Source: Patescibacteria group bacterium
GTDB lineage: Bacteria; Patescibacteria; Microgenomatia; Levybacterales; UBA12049
Length of the DNA: 5,917 nt
Direction: 5' to 3'
Assembly (NCBI GenBank): GCA_023381035.1
Contig: JAMCTK010000066.1
Location: 4,720-10,636, forward strand
Of the stretch, positions 5,894-5,917 are shown one piece after another. Both the position numbers and the translations under genes were made by a program. Under the pieces are notes generated by a model. That model saw only the letters and a program-made list of their open reading frames with translations. It was not told where the DNA came from and searched no databases. Numbering within the stretch: position 1 is the first letter of the stretch; the number at the start of each line of letters is the position of its first letter.

Positions 5894-5917
5894 AGATCGG
5901 AAGAGCACACGTCTGAA
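5894..5917 (+). other. Illumina TruSeq adapter contamination at the contig end
   Basis: The last 24 bases begin AGATCGGAAGAGC and continue exactly as the Illumina TruSeq read adapter. They translate in frame as RSEEHTSE, a familiar adapter artefact. The biological sequence therefore ends at or just before 5893, and the open reading frame running to the edge is artificially extended. Confidence 0.98.

Overview
The window is AT-rich bacterial DNA in standard code (tryptophans are TGG and no internal TGA is needed). It is probably a metagenome or draft-genome contig, because the last 24 bases (5894-5917) are Illumina adapter sequence, not biology. Nothing here fixes the taxon. Three of the six gene starts lack a usable Shine-Dalgarno and instead carry a -10-like box 5-7 bases before the ATG, a leaderless-style arrangement. 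The gene content (DNA methyltransferases, a restriction system, a DUF3644 protein) is that of an accessory or defence island or an integrated mobile element.

Layout. On the minus strand, 1-1034 is the N-terminal 344 residues of a ParB-domain/DNA-methyltransferase fusion that runs off the left edge. Upstream of it, 1035-1221 has no ORF but holds a run of five potential hairpins on the minus strand. These end in a strong stem plus T-tract just before the methyltransferase ribosome binding site, and a plausible promoter lies at the far end: a candidate small RNA or attenuating leader. Next, at 1222-1578 on the minus strand, is an unrecognised, strongly basic protein of about 118 residues. A 68-bp divergent intergenic region (1579-1646) with a 12-bp perfect palindrome separates it from the plus-strand genes.

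On the plus strand, 1647-3185 is mod and 3188-5455 is res. Together they are an apparently intact Type III restriction-modification system with all key motifs visible. After a 75-bp gap, 5531-5893 is the start of a DUF3644-family protein with an RNxxxH motif like that of HEPN ribonucleases; it is cut off by the adapter.

How the genes work together: Mod gives sequence specificity and N6-adenine methylation, and Res adds the SF2 translocase and PD-(D/E)xK nuclease. The ParB-methyltransferase is a separate modification enzyme with no visible cognate nuclease. The DUF3644 protein is oriented as a possible third gene of the mod-res operon and may be an added effector, which is inference. The least explained parts are the structured 1047-1203 region, the basic 118-residue protein with its palindromic divergent promoter region, and the DUF3644 gene.
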